NCBI GenBank assembly: GCA_003512705.1
Contig: DOPF01000029.1
Coordinates: 1 to 7,157, forward strand
Length of the DNA: 7,157 nt
Origin: Patescibacteria group bacterium
GTDB lineage: Bacteria > Patescibacteriota > Patescibacteriia > Veblenbacterales > UBA10138
Direction of reading: 5' to 3'
The notes under the pieces were generated by a model, which ran no database searches, was not told where the DNA came from, and saw only the letters and a program-made list of their open reading frames with translations. Both the position numbers and the translations under genes were made by a program. Shown here in pieces: positions 5,134 to 7,157 of this stretch (position 1 is the first letter of the stretch; every line of letters begins with the position of its first letter).

Positions 5134-6204
5134 ATGGAGTTAAAAGATTTTCCAGTTTTTAAATCTAAAGTAGCCGGTTCGCCTAAGTTTGATTTAAATG
5201 ACCCCGCCGACCGCCAAAAGTATTTTGAGTTTAAGGCTGGCGCCGAAATTAAGGTGATAAAAAAGTATTTGGACGATGACAAAACATTCGTAGCCTTTTT
5301 AATGGGCAAAAAAAATTCCGGCAAAGGTACTTATTCTAAATTGTTTATGGAAGCCGTCGGCGGTGACAAAATAGGCCACGTGTCTATTGGTGATATTGTG
5401 CGTGACGCCCATACCTTAGCAGAATCGGCCAGTGGTCAAAAAGAGTTGGTTGAATTTTTACGAAAAAATTATCGCGGATGGCATTCACCCGAGGAAACTA
5501 TCAACTTAATTTTAGGGCGCAATCAATCGTCGCTTGTTTCTTCGGAACTAATTATTGCGCTTATAAAATACGAAATTTTTAAGCGTCCACGGCAAGCAAT
5601 TTTTATTGACGGTTTTCCCCGCGCGATGGATCAGATAAGTTATTCTTTGTATTTAAAGGAAATTATTGGTTATCGCGAAGATCCGGATGTGATGGTATTT
5701 ATAAGCTTGCCCAATAGCGTTATCAATGAACGCATAAAGTACCGTGTGGTCTGCCCAATTTGCAAGGTGCCCCGCAACTTAAAACTGTTGGCCACCAAAG
5801 ACGTTGGCTATGACGAGGCGACCAAACAATTTTATTTAATGTGCGATACCCCCAGTTGCCATAAGGCGCGCATGATGCCAAAAGAGGGTGATAACTTGGG
5901 CATAGAGCCAATTAGGGAGCGGTTGGAGTTAGATGACAAAATTATGAGCCAGCTGCTAAAGTTGCACGGCATCCCTAAAATTTATTTACGCAATGTTATT
6001 CCAGTGTCGGAGAAAGATAAGGTTGATGACTACGAAATTACACCCGGTTATAATTACGAATGGGGAGCAAATGGTAAGGTAAAAGTTAAAGAAAGCCAGT
6101 GGGTAGTAAAAGATGATGGGGGTAATGATAGCTACAGTTTGCTGCCGCCGCCGATAGTCGTATCATTTATTAAACAGTTGGTGGAAGCGCTAGGATTAAA
6201 ATAG
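5134..6204 (+). CDS. Adenylate-kinase-like nucleoside monophosphate kinase, extended form
   Basis: This 356-residue protein is built around an adenylate kinase core, transferring phosphate between ATP and a nucleoside monophosphate in the cytoplasm. Walker A is GKKNSGKGT (58-66), NMP-binding VSIGDIVRD (83-91), and IDGFPRAMDQ (158-167) keeps the Asp, Arg and Gln of the family. The LID has a zinc-type cysteine pair CPIC (207-210) and a second pair spaced C-x4-C (237, 242), followed by PIRERLE. The core is longer than the usual roughly 215 residues: about 50 extra residues precede the P-loop and about 60 follow the core, ending in LLPPPIVVSFIKQLVEALG. The LID Arg-x-Asp-Asp motif is altered (PKEGDN). 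Start: ATG 5134; an upstream TTG (5119) is less likely. No SD. It lies 33 nt after the comEC hydrolase gene and has its own candidate promoter. AMP is the likely acceptor but not certain, so I give no symbol. Confidence 0.88.
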   Translation: MELKDFPVFKSKVAGSPKFDLNDPADRQKYFEFKAGAEIKVIKKYLDDDKTFVAFLMGKKNSGKGTYSKLFMEAVGGDKIGHVSIGDIVRDAHTLAESASGQKELVEFLRKNYRGWHSPEETINLILGRNQSSLVSSELIIALIKYEIFKRPRQAIFIDGFPRAMDQISYSLYLKEIIGYREDPDVMVFISLPNSVINERIKYRVVCPICKVPRNLKLLATKDVGYDEATKQFYLMCDTPSCHKARMMPKEGDNLGIEPIRERLELDDKIMSQLLKLHGIPKIYLRNVIPVSEKDKVDDYEITPGYNYEWGANGKVKVKESQWVVKDDGGNDSYSLLPPPIVVSFIKQLVEALGLK

Positions 6205-6219
6205 ATTGTGAGGTTTAAT

Positions 6220-6255
6220 AAAGGGGTTGACGAATCAGCTCCTTTGTAATATAAA
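6220..6255 (+). promoter_or_regulatory. Candidate promoter with inverted repeat around the -35 box
   Basis: TTGACG (6227-6232), a 17-nt spacer and TATAAA (6250-6255) form a good promoter with a predicted start near 6262. The -35 box lies in the loop of an inverted repeat, AAAGGGG (6220-6226) with CTCCTTT (6239-6245), 7 bp with one G.U. It would give the glycosyltransferase a leader of about 90 nt containing the palindrome at 6278. The repeat could instead be a weak transcript end for the kinase gene; there is no T-tract. Confidence 0.5.
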
Positions 6256-6277
6256 TTTTGAGCCAAAAAGTCACTTC

Positions 6278-6307
6278 CGCGTTTTGTCGCGATCGCGACA
6301 AAACGCG
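6278..6307. repeat. Perfect 30-bp palindrome
   Basis: CGCGTTTTGTCGCGA followed by its exact reverse complement, with no loop. It lies between two candidate promoters of the glycosyltransferase gene. Bases 6282-6303 share arms TTTTGTC and GACAAAA and the 8-nt core length with the palindrome at 161-182, while the core differs (GCGATCGC against CCGGCCGG). It could be an operator for a dimeric regulator or a member of a dispersed palindrome family. Confidence 0.85.
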
Positions 6308-6335
6308 TTAAGGCATTATGGGTATTGAATATTTG

Positions 6336-6344
6336 TGCTAAAAT
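6336..6344 (+). promoter_or_regulatory. Extended -10 promoter, leaderless start of the glycosyltransferase gene
   Basis: TGC-TAAAAT is an extended -10 box ending 6 nt before the ATG at 6351, so transcription would begin on the start codon. The -35 region (TTATGG, 6316-6321) is poor. There is no SD upstream of 6351, in line with leaderless translation. Confidence 0.45.
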
Positions 6345-6350
6345 AAAAAT

Positions 6351-7070
6351 ATGTTTAGTGTAATTATCCCGACACTTAATGAGGAGGAGTTATTACCGCG
6401 ATTATTAGACCAACTTACACCCGAGTTGCGGCGGCGATTTAAGGTTGAAGTAATTATTTCCGACGGCGGCAGTACTGATAAAACATTGGCGCTAACCAAG
6501 AAGTATAATTGTCAGGTGGTAGAAAAATTGGAGCATGAACAGCAGACGATTGGCTCGGCTCGCAACAAAGCTGCCTGGCGTGCCCGGGGCGATATTTTAA
6601 TTTTTATGGATGCTGATGGTTATTGGCAAAACCCGTGGCATTTTTTTAGCCAAGTTAAACACGCTTTTTCCGACCCAAGAATAACCGCCGCCACCGTGCG
6701 CGTGGAAATTGGACCACCGGAAAGAACTTTTAAGGACCAAATGTGGCAGGGTTTTTTTAATAACCTGTTTTATTTTGAAAATAAAATTGGCATCGGTATG
6801 GGACGGGGTAACTGCCAAATTGTGCGCGCCAGTTCCTTTCGTCAGGCGCACGGTTATAACGAACGGCTGGTGGCGGGAGAAGACTATGATTTATTTAGGC
6901 GTTTAAGGCAAGTTGGCCGCGTAAAATTCTTTTGGCCGCTGGTTATTTACGAATCGCCGCGCCGATTTAGAAAACTTGGCTATGTTAAAGTGGCCTGGTG
7001 GTGGCTGGTAAATTCCTCGGGAGCGCTACTGAGGGGGCGGGCCTGGTCTAAAAAGTGGCATCGGGTATAA
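6351..7070 (+). CDS. Family 2 glycosyltransferase
   Basis: A 239-residue inverting glycosyltransferase of the GT-A fold, transferring a sugar from a nucleotide donor onto a lipid, polysaccharide or protein acceptor at the inner face of the membrane. The N-terminal SVIIPTLNEEELLPRLL (3-19) and VIISDGGSTDKT (34-45) are typical nucleotide-binding stretches. IFMDADG (84-90) carries the metal-binding DxD, and the GEDYDLFRRLR stretch near residue 180 holds the ED motif of the acceptor/catalytic site. There is no strong membrane segment; the C-terminus is rich in Trp and basic residues (VAWWWLV, RGRAWSKKWHRV), suggesting contact with the membrane surface. Length is normal for short family 2 enzymes. 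Start: ATG 6351 with an extended -10 box 6 nt upstream and no SD. The acceptor cannot be read from the sequence. Confidence 0.92.
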   Translation: MFSVIIPTLNEEELLPRLLDQLTPELRRRFKVEVIISDGGSTDKTLALTKKYNCQVVEKLEHEQQTIGSARNKAAWRARGDILIFMDADGYWQNPWHFFSQVKHAFSDPRITAATVRVEIGPPERTFKDQMWQGFFNNLFYFENKIGIGMGRGNCQIVRASSFRQAHGYNERLVAGEDYDLFRRLRQVGRVKFFWPLVIYESPRRFRKLGYVKVAWWWLVNSSGALLRGRAWSKKWHRV

Positions 7071-7072
7071 GG

Positions 7073-7152
7073 TTGACACTTCGACGACAAGCCCCAATGT
7101 TTAGCATTGGGGAACCAGAGTCGCCAGCCCGCCGGGCTTGTTGCTCAGTGTC
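7073..7152 (+). repeat. Cloverleaf-like structured repeat, copy C
   Basis: It starts 2 nt after the glycosyltransferase stop. P1 is GACACT (7075-7080) with AGTGTC (7147-7152). P2 is CGAC (7082-7085) with GTCG (7120-7123), enclosing a 21-nt hairpin with CCCCAATG (7092-7099) and CATTGGGG (7105-7112). P3 is AGCCC (7126-7130) with GGGCT (7134-7138). The 6-nt and 7-nt joints between P2 and the hairpin equal those of the copy at 236-315. An alternative pairing of ACAAGCCC (7087-7094) with GGGCTTGT (7134-7141) competes with P2 and P3. No T-tract follows. It may mark or protect the transcript end, or be a mobile palindromic repeat. Confidence 0.65.
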
Positions 7153-7157
7153 GCGCG

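Noticed and set aside
6287..6298. GCGATCGC as a cyanobacterial HIP1 site
   Set aside because: It is the centre of a larger palindrome whose arms match another local palindrome; no other GCGATCGC was noticed and the genes are not cyanobacterial in style.

Overview
The window looks like chromosomal DNA of a Candidate Phyla Radiation (Patescibacteria, Parcubacteria-like) bacterium. This is inferred from gene content and style: a ComEC transporter split into two genes, an unusually long adenylate-kinase-like protein, compact + strand genes rich in TTA/ATT/AAA codons, and several genes with a -10 box just before the start codon and no Shine-Dalgarno (SD) sequence. UGA is a normal stop here: comEC ends on TGA, and prfB carries the classical in-frame UGA frameshift control. 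That argues against the UGA=Gly lineages Gracilibacteria and Absconditabacteria. No taxon marker is present, so the lineage call is tentative.

Layout. Positions 1-481 hold no credible gene but are full of inverted repeats: zero-loop palindromes, a cloverleaf-like element (236-315) and a long-armed hairpin element (316-395). Positions 482-1172 form a self-contained unit: a near-consensus promoter (482-510), a multibranched RNA leader (533-673), a strong SD, a 108-residue membrane-anchored protein of unknown function (741-1067) and a strong intrinsic terminator (1136-1172). Its codon use is unlike that of the neighbours. Positions 1325-2754 hold prfB, with a programmed +1 frameshift near its 5' end, followed by a small unknown protein (2449-2754) and a terminator (2756-2790). 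Positions 2819-5100 hold the two comEC parts, the membrane channel and the metallo-beta-lactamase domain, with stop and start overlapping as ATGA. Positions 5134-6204 encode the adenylate-kinase-like protein. Positions 6205-6350 are a regulatory gap with two candidate promoters and a perfect 30-bp palindrome. Positions 6351-7070 encode a family 2 glycosyltransferase. Positions 7073-7152 hold a second copy of the cloverleaf element, directly after the glycosyltransferase stop.

How it works together. The two comEC genes would together form the DNA-uptake channel of natural transformation. PrfB ends translation at UAA/UGA and limits its own synthesis through the frameshift. The kinase and glycosyltransferase are metabolic or envelope genes with no obvious link to these. 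The least explained parts are the leader-RNA/small-membrane-protein unit and the two cloverleaf repeats, which share exact spacing but differ by compensatory base changes.
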